DNA from: Annona cherimola
Lineage: Eukaryota > Streptophyta > Magnoliopsida > Magnoliales > Annonaceae
Assembly (NCBI GenBank): GCA_030490835.1
Contig: CM059971.1
Coordinates: 102,924,095 to 102,988,094, forward strand
Direction of reading: 5' to 3'
Length of the DNA: 64,000 nucleotides
A program made the position numbers and the translations under genes. This document shows, piece by piece, positions 49,760-59,196 of this stretch (position 1 is the first letter of the stretch; every line of letters begins with the position of its first letter). The notes beneath the pieces are model-generated. The model searched no databases, was not told the DNA's origin, and saw only the letters and a list, made by a program, of their open reading frames with translations.

Positions 49760-49765
49760 AATAAA
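49760..49765 (+). terminator. candidate OTP51 polyadenylation signal
   Basis: AATAAA, followed by a second AATAAA-like word, lies 330 bases after the stop codon. The position is reasonable but unverified. Confidence 0.3.
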
Positions 49766-49769
49766 AAAT

Positions 49770-51573
49770 AAAGAGTTTAGGGAGTAAATGAACTTGACTG
49801 GTATGGTTTTGGGGGCAGGGGAAGGCAGAAGGGCTGCACATATTAACTGGTGACTAACCTCTATTTCACCAACAGTTTCATGTTGATATTGCAAAATGAA
49901 GAAAAGGCTTTTTATTGGAGGTTGTTTGGAAAGATATAAATGCTAGCATGCATTCAACTCTAATTGATCAGCTTTTGAAGGTAGCATAACAAGGACCTCT
50001 TAACTAATGGAAAGTTTGCTTATGAAAAGATTGCTGAATTGATTATGACTGCATTTAGCATTTAGCAAGGTATAGACTTGTACCGGATACCTGGCAATGC
50101 TCTCAAAAGGCAGTGGTTATAGTTGCTTGGTGTTGCCTGCATGCTGATTGACTCTTTAACTTCCTGAAAAATCAGCATTTTTGTCATTGTGCATTTTTTT
50201 TGGGAGAACGTGCAATCTTCTCAGTAAATATACACTGATTTATGTTCCATTGTTGGGAGAATTCTGCCATGTAGCTGACATGTGCTTCAAGGATGAGGCA
50301 TGTTTCCGCTTCCCAGTCTGATTTGATTAGTAGGATTCTGCTTTTGCTGTCTCAGCTTTCCTAACAAATACTGTTTGACACGGGTCTGCAAATGGAAGCA
50401 GCAGTCTTGAAGAATTTGAAGTGTGAAATGACAGCCCCAACTACCAAGTGTTTCTTTAGGTAATATCTATTTTCCTGAACAAAACTATTGCTAAATGCTA
50501 ATCAATGTCTAATTCTTTTCAAAATTCATTCTTGATATATCGTTTTCTTCTCCTTTCGTGCAAAAGCAAATTTTCCATGCAGCTCAAGGAAGCACTGAAG
50601 TATGCTTAGGACTTCCTCTTCATTTAATTTTTGTTTTCTTCCATTCTTAATTGATACTAATGCACTAGGATCTTTCACAAGCTCTACTGCTGCTATTATA
50701 GTCTTTGACCATCCTGCTGAATTTTCACTTCTAGAATACAAATTTCTCTGTTACTCTCCTCCTTTAACAGCTGCATCAGAAGTTTTACCGCAAAGTTCAT
50801 TCTTGCACGAAATTCAGCATATCTGCAATCATCAAAAAAGCCTTGGGTGTCTACAATCATCAAGTAGTGGATTGAATTGCATCTGATTCTGCAGCATATC
50901 TGCCTTCATTCTACACACTTGGGGGCATTTGATCACTTATAACCCTGGTATTCCTTTTATTTCTAATGGTACTTTGATGATAATCCGAGATGGCATTCTG
51001 ACACCAGCAATTTCAAGTATCTTTACTTGTTCTTACTTGTTACCCAGTTGACTGTTTGTACATTCGAGATATTATTAACATGACTTCCTCCCTTCTTTCT
51101 GTTGTAGTAATGTCTTTTTGAATGATCTTCAGTGAAATTCGAGGATTTAATACAGGCATTCTTCGTTCTCTTTTCTTTTTTCCTTTTTCTGGTGTATTTT
51201 AGCTTTAGGAGACCCCAATGCACTCTCTAGCCTCTCGTCTGTTGCTCCGAGCTTTGCTTACAGAAATCCTGGATATGCCTGTGCACCTGGTATGTGTACA
51301 ACACTGGTGGGGTATCTAATCCAATAATCCATGTCTGATGAGACCTCGCTTTTTTGCGACAATCAGGAGTAGAATCCAGATGGCCATTGTGGAAGTGGCA
51401 CCACATCTCCTGTAAAGTGTAATGGAATGAGTATGAAATATACAATTGTCCATTTCCGGATATCAGCTAGCAGCTAGTTTCACATGCTTTGGAAAAACTT
51501 TAAAGGGGAAGATGAGCACACAGATTAATCCTAATTCTAATAAATTGCATGGCTGTAATAATGTCAAACAGCT
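49770..51573. other. intergenic region downstream of OTP51
   Basis: No gene is supported. On the minus strand 50526-50741 is open for 71 codons without an ATG (GWSKTIIAAVELVKDPSALV, GRKQKLNEEEVLSILQCFLE) and reads like real protein. An adjacent frame (ARMNFAVKLLMQLLKEES) suggests a frameshifted relic. I do not recognise the source. Confidence 0.35.
50526..50860 (-). pseudogene. unrecognised frameshifted coding relic
   Basis: The open stretch 50526-50741 (minus) starts with a TTG, not ATG, and ends in a stop after KKTIYQE. Just upstream in another frame, RARMNFAVKLLMQLLKEESN also looks coding. Both have amphipathic helical character. There is no family assignment, and splice sites were not established, so it may also be an exon of a gene I cannot see. 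Confidence 0.22.
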
Positions 51574-51785
51574 GAATGATTGTTTTCTTGTGGATCGGGC
51601 TAGTGAAGACTCACGAGTATTATGATTTCTTTTTCTCTACATCTGAATGATTGTTTGCTTGTGGATTGGGCTAGTGAAGACTCAAAAGAGTATTATGATT
51701 TCTTATTCTCTACATCTGAATGATTGTTTGCTTGTGGATTGGGCTAGTGAAGACTCAAGCATATCATGATTTCTTATTCTCTACC
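51574..51785. repeat. three tandem copies of a 72-bp unit
   Basis: Copies start at 51574, 51645 and 51718 with GAATGATTGTTTGCTTGTGG, then GGGCTAGTGAAGACTCA and ATGATTTCTTATTCTCTAC. Copies 2 and 3 are nearly identical; copy 1 is more diverged. The array stops exactly where the retrotransposon LTR begins. Confidence 0.9.
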
Positions 51786-53475
51786 TGTATGCATTCCCTT
51801 TAGGCAAATGCACTAATGATTGAGATTTGAAGTCGCCACCAGTTTTTGAGGAAAAACTGGAAAATAATGTCATATTCAACTAGTCCACATCAGAGATTCT
51901 AGGGAAGTTGCTTAGTTGTGCAAAAGGGAAGGGTTTAGGCACCCTTTTGCACCCCAAAAATGGGTTTCCATAAGTGTTTATTGCATTTTTTTACTCAGAC
52001 AGATTTCATTGTACTTTGGTTGGTTTTGACAAGATTTTTTGATGGTTTTGTAAGCTGCATGTAGGATTCCATTTGATTCCAACAAATTGTTCAAATTTCA
52101 TTTCCATACCAGAATATTTCACAAAGGAAGTTCAATTTCAGCACTAGTGTAGAAAGATTCAGCAACACACCATGAGTCCAAAAATAGTGCAAAATTTCAG
52201 CAATGCACCATTGGAAGTCCTATTCCAGCCACTGATTCTTCTCAAATATATCAAACCAATGATAGAGAATTAAATGCCCAAAAATCACAAACAAGTTCAA
52301 ACAAAACAGTAAATCTCACAGCCCATTCTATATATTTTCTTTTATTCAACTGACATGTTTTATTGAACTCAGAAATCTGTTTTCTTCAATCTTCTCACTA
52401 ATGAAAACAGAGACATGAACTCATACAAAAAACATTCAAAACAGAGATTATATGAGACTGTCAAAATCATAGAAATGATCAAATCAAGGTGTGTAGCCAG
52501 TATTTATTTCATGCATAAACTCATGTATGCAGAAACAGAAAATAGGTTATTCAAAGCATAAAAACCGATTAACAACATGCTCAACCGAAAATCCAAACAG
52601 TAGCATGAATCAAAACAGCAATCAAGTTTCAAAACTAAGAATAGAGAGAAGGTTCAAAACTGCCCAGAAAATCCTTCGGATGACCATGGGGAATGAGATC
52701 TCTCACTCCAGCCATCATGGGCAAGCACAAAAATGAACCATCTAAAGATCAGAGAAAACAGAAATGACATGCAGCATTCAATACCAATGAAAACTGTTTT
52801 ATTCTATACAGATTTATTGAAAACAGATGTTAAATGAAAGGCTACATGGTTACCAGTTTTGTTAAACCAAAACAGTTCCAATAATCATACCTGATCAAGA
52901 ACTAAAGTAATGCTGAAATCCCTCACAATCTGTTGGGAAACTCACTGCCAATTTAAAGGAGAAACAACCAGACACTTGGAGCCCCAGCAAAAAGTTAAAT
53001 ACCAGCACTTCTGCTCTCTCCCTTGAGCTCCAACAGTTGCTCCTTCCAGAAAAACGTGATAGGATTTCTCCTTTCTCAGAAAAACTTCACCATTCCCGTT
53101 TTCCTAGCCCCCCAAGCAGAAAAGGAAAGCTCTCTCACCCCTCTCCCCTTTTCCATGCAGAAAACCAAAAAGAGATTTTATATCCCATGCATTAGGGTCT
53201 TAGGAAAGTGCATGGAAGCTTCCTAGTGGTCCCCACATGCAATAAAGCATCCAATCAAAACAAGACAGCTCATCCAGACAGTTAGTGGGTGAAAAAATGC
53301 ACAACAATGCTCAAGTTCTATCAAAATTACAAAACAGCATCTGTTTTAAGAATTACCAACACAACTTTAAGTTTTCAAAATGCCAAAAATGCACCACACA
53401 AATAACAAATTATTAAAAACATAATTGCAAAGCAAACTATATCAAATCAAAACAGAACAAGGAAGGGTGTCTACA
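51786..53475 (-). repeat. 3' LTR of the Tat element
   Basis: On the minus strand it starts TGTAGACACCCTTCC directly after the polypurine tract and is taken to end GGGAATGCATACA at 51786. This gives TG...CA ends with a 4-bp TGTA/TACA inverted repeat and 1690 bp. It lacks coding capacity. The outer end is inferred from the break with the flanking 72-bp repeats. The 5' LTR is not in the window, so the two could not be compared. Confidence 0.6.
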
Positions 53476-53490
53476 GATGCCCCTCTTTGG
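53476..53490 (-). promoter_or_regulatory. polypurine tract of the Tat element
   Basis: Minus strand CCAAAGAGGGGCATC immediately precedes the TGTAGACACC LTR start. AAAGAGGGG is a typical plus-strand DNA priming site. Confidence 0.7.
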
Positions 53491-55463
53491 CTGAGACTTC
53501 ACAAGACGAAAGTCAAAGATTCGAGACACCCTGCCGGCAAAATCATATGAATCCATGGATGAAATAAAAACAATTTTGAGCCATCCTTCATGAAGAATCA
53601 AGTGACCCAAAATTAACTGGCTTAATAGTTTGATATGTTGCACCATTGCGTGCATTCCCTTCATTAAATTGTCTGATTATCATGCCATGAATTTTAAAAC
53701 AAATAGATTCCTCAACTCCTTGGTCATCACCATGCTTCATTCACAAAGCCTTACAGGATATAGACCCACCGCCCATGCACCAACTACCATGCTTCATTCG
53801 CGAAGCCTTACAGGCTTGAAGGCGATGGCATTTGCTAATTTGCTGTCAAAATGATAATGATTTTTTGCAAAATAAATGACATAACAAATCGCACAAATTA
53901 ATTAGGGGAGATACGGTCAGGCTAACACTGTAAGTTTAGACTGACACCATCGAACCATTTATCAAACTTGAATCCATTTTTCAGTTGAATTTTGCATTTT
54001 CTGATTTTTTTTGTATTTTCGGATTTATTTATTTTTTGAATTTTGAATTTTCGGATTTTTTTTTGATTTTTTTGATTTTTTTTTATTACAAGAATCCAAA
54101 TGAATTGCATCTCATTTGGTCCATCTCGATGAACCATATCAAAGTCTCTTGACGACTTCTTTGGTAAAAGGTCCATCCAAAGCAGCTCACCTTCCACCCC
54201 CTTCGCCTATCAAAAAGAAACATATTATCAATATCCATCATCAGGGATTACAGACGAAAGCTCTCAAGATGAGATCGAGAGGTTGAAGAAAATAATTGTT
54301 GATCAAAACAGAACACTTACCAATTTAGAGACTCAATATCAAGGGAGAATTTCGGAATTGGAAGCTGTGAATGCTCATCAAAAGAGGGAAATAGCCAGAT
54401 TGAAAAGAATCATTTCAGATAACAACAAAGAAATTGATCATTTAGCTTCGATGTTATCTTAACATGAGTTGTAAACATTTTCAAATCTAAACATGCATAT
54501 TGGAAAGTTTGTTTCTGAACTGGAATGTATCCCACTTTGCTTTCAGGCAAAAGATTCTGGAAAATGAATTAGCTTACTTGAATGAAAAATTGTCAAGTAT
54601 TATCTAAAGATTGTGAGAGTTCTCAATTATGTATTTTGGATTCGCTTTTGTTCAGTAAAAGATTGAATTAACAATCGTACTCCCTTTATTAGACAACTTG
54701 TGAATGCAACTCTCCTTTCCAAACCTTGCGTTGCTTTGCGATTGTCCATTTTCTTTACTTCCTCCAATGCACGGGTTCATGACATATCTTCTTATAGCTT
54801 CCACCGGTCCCTTGCCACGACTTCATTGGGAATTAGTGCAGGTTCATTGCACTCATGAAATAATTGTCAACACTCCTTTTTGTTCTCCACTGACCAATGG
54901 GAAAAGACCAACAAGAATGTCTCTTCCTTTGATTTACAAAATTCCACCATTGACCAATGCCCCAGTCGAAAGCAATGGATCCTACTAGGACATCTCAAGA
55001 GGTCTTTTATTAGGTTGTAATGGGGTTTGGGACATGGGTAACAACAAAAGTATATTTGGCTCAAAAATCAATGCATTGGGTTGGATGACTGCTCACTCCA
55101 CTTCTATTCCTTTTTTCTTGACTATTTCAAATATCCTTTTTTCTTATGTTTCTCAATATTTCATTTCCTTTCAAATTTCTTTTGAACAAACCTTTCTTTA
55201 TGTTTTGACAATGCTTTTCTTCCTCAAAAATCCTCTCTTTTTTTCTTTTTTTCAAATATTGGGCTAAACTTCGTGAGCAGCATTTATTATGGTTTGTGGG
55301 ATATTGGGACTCAAATGTGGGTTTCTCTGACAATAAAAAGAAGGCTTATTGCTCAAAATTTGGTTTACAAAAAGTTTTTTTTTTTTTTTTTTTTTGTAGT
55401 TCCTATGAGGAAGAACTAATGAAAAATTGCCTCTTGCATATGAGATTCCTAATAGAAATTCAA
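53491..55463. other. 3' non-coding part of the Tat element between pol and the 3' LTR
   Basis: Two kb without retroviral-type domains. Visible: a paired short repeat (CATGCTTCATTCACAAAGCC near 53731 and CATGCTTCATTCGCGAAGCC near 53790), a T-rich low-complexity tract at 53990-54095 (+), an antisense coiled-coil ORF at 54133-54462, and a run of about 20 T at 55374-55395. Confidence 0.6.
54133..54462 (+). CDS. antisense coiled-coil ORF inside the Tat element (no ATG at its start)
   Basis: 109 codons open on the + strand, opposite to the element. The second half has a heptad pattern: DEIERLKKIIVDQNRTLTNL, QGRISELEAVNAHQKREIAR, LKRIISDNNKEIDHLASML. The first half (DDFFGKRSIQSSSPSTPFAY) is low in hydrophobics. 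The first in-frame ATG is only near the end (the M of ASML), so the frame is likely an internal exon or a decayed ORF. About 85 bases on, a TTTGCTTTCAG acceptor-like site at 54536-54546 precedes another short heptad segment (QKILENELAYLNEKLSSI, stop at 54605). Antisense extra ORFs between pol and the 3' LTR are known from plant Tat-lineage elements; I infer this is one, or a captured host exon. Confidence 0.4.
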   Translation, partial: TISKSLDDFFGKRSIQSSSPSTPFAYQKETYYQYPSSGITDESSQDEIERLKKIIVDQNRTLTNLETQYQGRISELEAVNAHQKREIARLKRIISDNNKEIDHLASMLS

Positions 55464-58400
55464 TTACTTATCACCTGTATTTTGATCTCTGGGTTCATTA
55501 GGTAAATCATTGGATTCAAGACCGGTGAAAATCTTGACATAGTCGGAGTTAATTGGTTCTGGTAACATGGCCCCATCCATGTTGACCAAACGCAGTGCTC
55601 CTCCAGAAAATACTTCTTTAACTATGTAAGGTCCTTCCCAATTTGGTTTGAACTTACCTCTTGGATCATGGAGGTACATAGGCAAAATCCGCTTCATCAC
55701 TACATCTCCTGGGTGAAATATCCTTTCTTTGACCTTCTTGTTGAAAAATTTTGCCATCCGTTGTTGATATGCCTGAGTGTGACATAGAGCCTTCATTCTC
55801 TTTTCTTCAATGAGTGCCAATTGATCATATCTTGTTTTCTGCCATTCAACTTCATTCACCTCTCTTTCCAACAAAATTCTAAGAGATGGGATTTCAACCT
55901 CCACAGGCAAAACGGCCTCCATTCCATATGTAAGGGCATAAGGGGTTGCCCCTGTTGGGGTGCGAATGGACGTACGGTATGCCCACAATGCGAACGGGAT
56001 TTTCTCATGCCAATCTTTATAAGTTATAACCATCTTCTCGAGAATGCGAATCAATGTCTTGTTTGCAGCTTCAACTCCTCCATTTCCTTGTGGTCGATAT
56101 GGAGTAGACCGATGATGTTTTATCTTATATGATTGTAGCAATCCATCAACCTTCTTATTGACAAAATTGGTGCCATTGTCTGTGATAATTTCCATTGGAA
56201 CCCCAAAACGACTGATGATATGTCCCATTATGAATTTCGCCACTTGGTTAGCTGTGACCTTGGCAAATGAAGCAGCTTCGACCCATTTTGTAAAATAATC
56301 CACAGCAACCAAGATGTATTCATGTCCATTTGATGCTTTTGGGGATATCTTACCAATCATGTCAATACCCCACCTTGAGAATGGCCACGGAGTAGTGAGA
56401 AAATGGAGTTCATTACTCGGCACATGAATTTGATTGGCATGCTCTTGACATTTTCTGCACTTTCTAACGAACTGGCAACAATCTGTCTCCATAGTTAACC
56501 AGTAATATCCAATTCTCAAGATCTTCTTTGCCATCATCAGCCCATTCATGTGAGGACCACAGCTACCTTCATGCACATTCGACATCACCGTGTTTGCTTC
56601 CTCCATATTCAAACACCTCAGCATGATATGATCGAATGATCGCTTGTATAGCACGCCTCCAAGTATAACAAACTGAGACGCTAACCTTCGAATTGTCCGA
56701 CGATCATTTTGAGTCGCTTCTGGTGGATAGGTCTGCTTCTCTAAATACTGTTTGATGTCAGTATACCATGGTTCATCATCATCTGTTTCTGCCTCCTCTA
56801 TCTGTAGGCAAAATGCTGGCAAATTCTGATGTTGAACAGTGATCATCCAATTCTCTTCGCCATTGGGAATTGGCAAAATGGAGGCCAACGTAGCTAGAGC
56901 ATCAGCAAACTGATTTTGGGTACGAGGTAAATGGGTAAATGTGACTTCTTCGAACTCCTCTATCATGTTCTCCAAATAAACCAGATAAGGAATCAACTTT
57001 TCATCCCTCACCTTCCATACACCATTTATTTGGCTTATTGTAAGAAGAGAATCCCCAAATACTTGCATTTTACGTATTCCTAAAGCTATAGCTTCTCTTA
57101 AGCCCGCAATACATGCTTCATACTCTGCCATATTGTTCGTGCATTCAAACTCCAACCTTCTCGAAAATGGTATGGGTGCTCCGGCAGGTGAAATGAGAAT
57201 GGCCCCGATCCCACTCCCTTTGCTGTTTGTTGCCCCATCAAAGTACATGATCCAGATATCTCTATCTTCTTCTATTTCCTCTTCTTCAATTTGCGAAATG
57301 TCTTCATCTGGAAATTGGTCTCGGAGTGATTCATACTCTGGCAGAGGATGCTCCGCAAGGTGGTCTGCAATAGCTTGAGCTTTGATCGCCTTTTGGGTGA
57401 CATAGGTGATGTCAAACTCAGCTAGCATCAATTGCCACTTTGCTAATCTTCCTGTTGGAGCAAGCTTCTCACATAGATATCTTAGGGGATCCAACCGAGA
57501 TATTAGCATAACTGGATATGCCAACATGTATTGCCGTAATTTTTGGGTCGCCCACACCAAGGTTAGACAAGCTTTTTCCAACATGTTATACTTCACTTCA
57601 TAATCACGAAACTTCCTGCTAATATAATAAATCGCATTTTCCTTTCTTCCGGTTTCATCGTGCTGTCCCAGGACACATCCTGCCGAAAATTCATTTACCG
57701 ACATGTAGAGAAGCAAAGGCCTCCCTGGAACTGGTGGAACCAAAACCGGTGGATTCGCCAAATAAGCCTTAACTTTGTCGAAAGCCTCTTGACATTCCTT
57801 AGTCCAAATGCCCGGGTCATTCTTTCTCAACAGTTTGAAGATCGGCTCGCATATTGGAGTAAGTTTAGCAATGAACCTGCTGATGTATTGGATTCTTCCC
57901 AAAAATCCCCTAATTTCTTTCTCGGTCTTCGGAGGAGGCATTTCTAAGATGGCTTTCCTCTTATCCTCATCCACACTAATACCATCCTTGCTAACCATAA
58001 ATCCCAACAGTTTTCCTGATCCCGCACCGAAAATGCACTTCTTCGGGTTCAATCTTAGTTGATACTTTTCTAGGCGTTCGAATAACTTCTCTAGCGCTTG
58101 AAAATGCTCTTCTACTCCTTGGGACTTCACGATCATGTCATCGACGTAGACTTCCATCTCTTTGTGCATCATGTCATGAAACAAAGCAGTCATTGCCCTT
58201 TGGTATGTTGCCCCAGCATTTTTCAAACCAAACGGCATGACCTTATAGCAATACGTGCCCCATGGAGTGATGAAGGAAGTCTTTTCTCGATCTTCTGTGG
58301 CCATCTTGATCTGGTTGTATCCTGAAAAGCCATCCATAAAAGAGAAAATCCTATTGCCGGCTGTGTTGTCCACCAATGTGTCGATGTGGGGCAAAGGAAA

Positions 58401-59048
58401 ATCATCTTTCGGACTGGCGCGATTCAAATCCCGAAAGTCGATGCACATTCTCACTTTCCCATCTTTCTTCCGGACCGGGACAATGTTTGCTAACCATTCA
58501 GGATATTCTGTCGTTATTAAAAAACCTGCATTGTACTGCTTCACGACTTCCTCTTTGATCTGGAGGATCAAGTCTGGCCTATATCTTCTCAATTTTTGCT
58601 TCATTGGTTTGCACCCAGACTTCAAAGGTAGACGATGGACAACCAGACCTTCATCAAGCCCTGGCATATCTTCATAGGAAAACGCAAAGCTAACAAGATG
58701 AGATCGGAGGAATTCAATCATTCGTTGTCTATTTTGGGGAGACAATGATTTTCCAACCTTTACCTCCCTTGGCTTATCCTCGGTACCTAGATTGATAATC
58801 TCAAAATCCTTAGAATCTACATTGGTTTTGTTTTCAATTCTTTCAACTAATTCATTGAATTCAGATTCTAATGATTCTTCCTCATGAAGCTTGATGGGAA
58901 TGTCCACCTCATTAACATTAAAATTCCAACCTTTATTGCTTAGTATTTTTTGGAAGTTTCTTAATATTTTTGGCTTTTTTGCAATTTTCAATTTTTTTGG
59001 GGATTTTCTTCCTTTCTGATTTTTTAGGATTTTCCGATGTTTTTCCAA
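55464..59048 (-). CDS. Tat retrotransposon pol: reverse transcriptase, RNase H, second RNase H, integrase
   Basis: 1194 codons open from a TTG at 59048; the first ATG is codon 110, so pol is probably expressed joined to gag-pro. Reverse transcriptase, about residues 140-370, has CIDFRDLNRASPKDDFPLP, MDGFSGYNQIKMA and YVDD (301-304, intact). RNase H follows at about 440-530 (LYMSVNEFSAGCVL, LEKACLTLVWA). The archaeal-type RNase H at about 605-735 has YFDGATNSKG, NNMAEYEACIAG, FGDSLLTISQ and NQFADALATL, giving the D-E-D-D set. Integrase has the H-H-C-C zinc finger (HEGSCGPHMNG...CRKCQEH) and the D-D-E core (WGIDMIG, TDNGTNF, GGVEAANKTL). The tail KPNWEGPYIVKEVFSGGALRL lacks a chromodomain. No internal stop or frameshift. 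Confidence 0.93.
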   Translation of the reverse strand: MEKHRKILKNQKGRKSPKKLKIAKKPKILRNFQKILSNKGWNFNVNEVDIPIKLHEEESLESEFNELVERIENKTNVDSKDFEIINLGTEDKPREVKVGKSLSPQNRQRMIEFLRSHLVSFAFSYEDMPGLDEGLVVHRLPLKSGCKPMKQKLRRYRPDLILQIKEEVVKQYNAGFLITTEYPEWLANIVPVRKKDGKVRMCIDFRDLNRASPKDDFPLPHIDTLVDNTAGNRIFSFMDGFSGYNQIKMATEDREKTSFITPWGTYCYKVMPFGLKNAGATYQRAMTALFHDMMHKEMEVYVDDMIVKSQGVEEHFQALEKLFERLEKYQLRLNPKKCIFGAGSGKLLGFMVSKDGISVDEDKRKAILEMPPPKTEKEIRGFLGRIQYISRFIAKLTPICEPIFKLLRKNDPGIWTKECQEAFDKVKAYLANPPVLVPPVPGRPLLLYMSVNEFSAGCVLGQHDETGRKENAIYYISRKFRDYEVKYNMLEKACLTLVWATQKLRQYMLAYPVMLISRLDPLRYLCEKLAPTGRLAKWQLMLAEFDITYVTQKAIKAQAIADHLAEHPLPEYESLRDQFPDEDISQIEEEEIEEDRDIWIMYFDGATNSKGSGIGAILISPAGAPIPFSRRLEFECTNNMAEYEACIAGLREAIALGIRKMQVFGDSLLTISQINGVWKVRDEKLIPYLVYLENMIEEFEEVTFTHLPRTQNQFADALATLASILPIPNGEENWMITVQHQNLPAFCLQIEEAETDDDEPWYTDIKQYLEKQTYPPEATQNDRRTIRRLASQFVILGGVLYKRSFDHIMLRCLNMEEANTVMSNVHEGSCGPHMNGLMMAKKILRIGYYWLTMETDCCQFVRKCRKCQEHANQIHVPSNELHFLTTPWPFSRWGIDMIGKISPKASNGHEYILVAVDYFTKWVEAASFAKVTANQVAKFIMGHIISRFGVPMEIITDNGTNFVNKKVDGLLQSYKIKHHRSTPYRPQGNGGVEAANKTLIRILEKMVITYKDWHEKIPFALWAYRTSIRTPTGATPYALTYGMEAVLPVEVEIPSLRILLEREVNEVEWQKTRYDQLALIEEKRMKALCHTQAYQQRMAKFFNKKVKERIFHPGDVVMKRILPMYLHDPRGKFKPNWEGPYIVKEVFSGGALRLVNMDGAMLPEPINSDYVKIFTGLESNDLPNEPRDQNTGDK

Positions 59049-59196
59049 TGTTTTTTACAATTTTCTTTTTTCTTGATTTTTTTGAGATTTTGTTTGATTT
59101 TTCAGTGTTTTTGAATTTTTTTTTGTTTTTCAAGTTTTTTTGGGCCCGAACACAAAGGTACAGCATACCAATTGTGTCCGAATTTTTCTATTGTAT
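58925..59196 (-). other. A-rich spacer between gag-pro and pol, possible retrotransposon intron
   Basis: On the minus strand this is almost all A with GAAAA, AAAATC and CAAAAA words. All three frames give Lys/Asn/Ile-rich low-complexity sequence. gag-pro stops at its upstream end and pol lies in a different frame after it. TTG|GTATGCTG near 59170 is donor-like, and AATACTAAGCAATAAAG near 58940 resembles a branch point plus acceptor. In Ogre-type Tat elements an intron separates protease from RT, so splicing here is a reasonable inference, not shown. Confidence 0.4.

Noticed and set aside
54704..54988. 94-codon + strand frame antisense to the Tat element
   Set aside because: It starts with ATG but the composition is unremarkable, with no heptads or known domain, and it is not clearly linked to the coiled-coil ORF.
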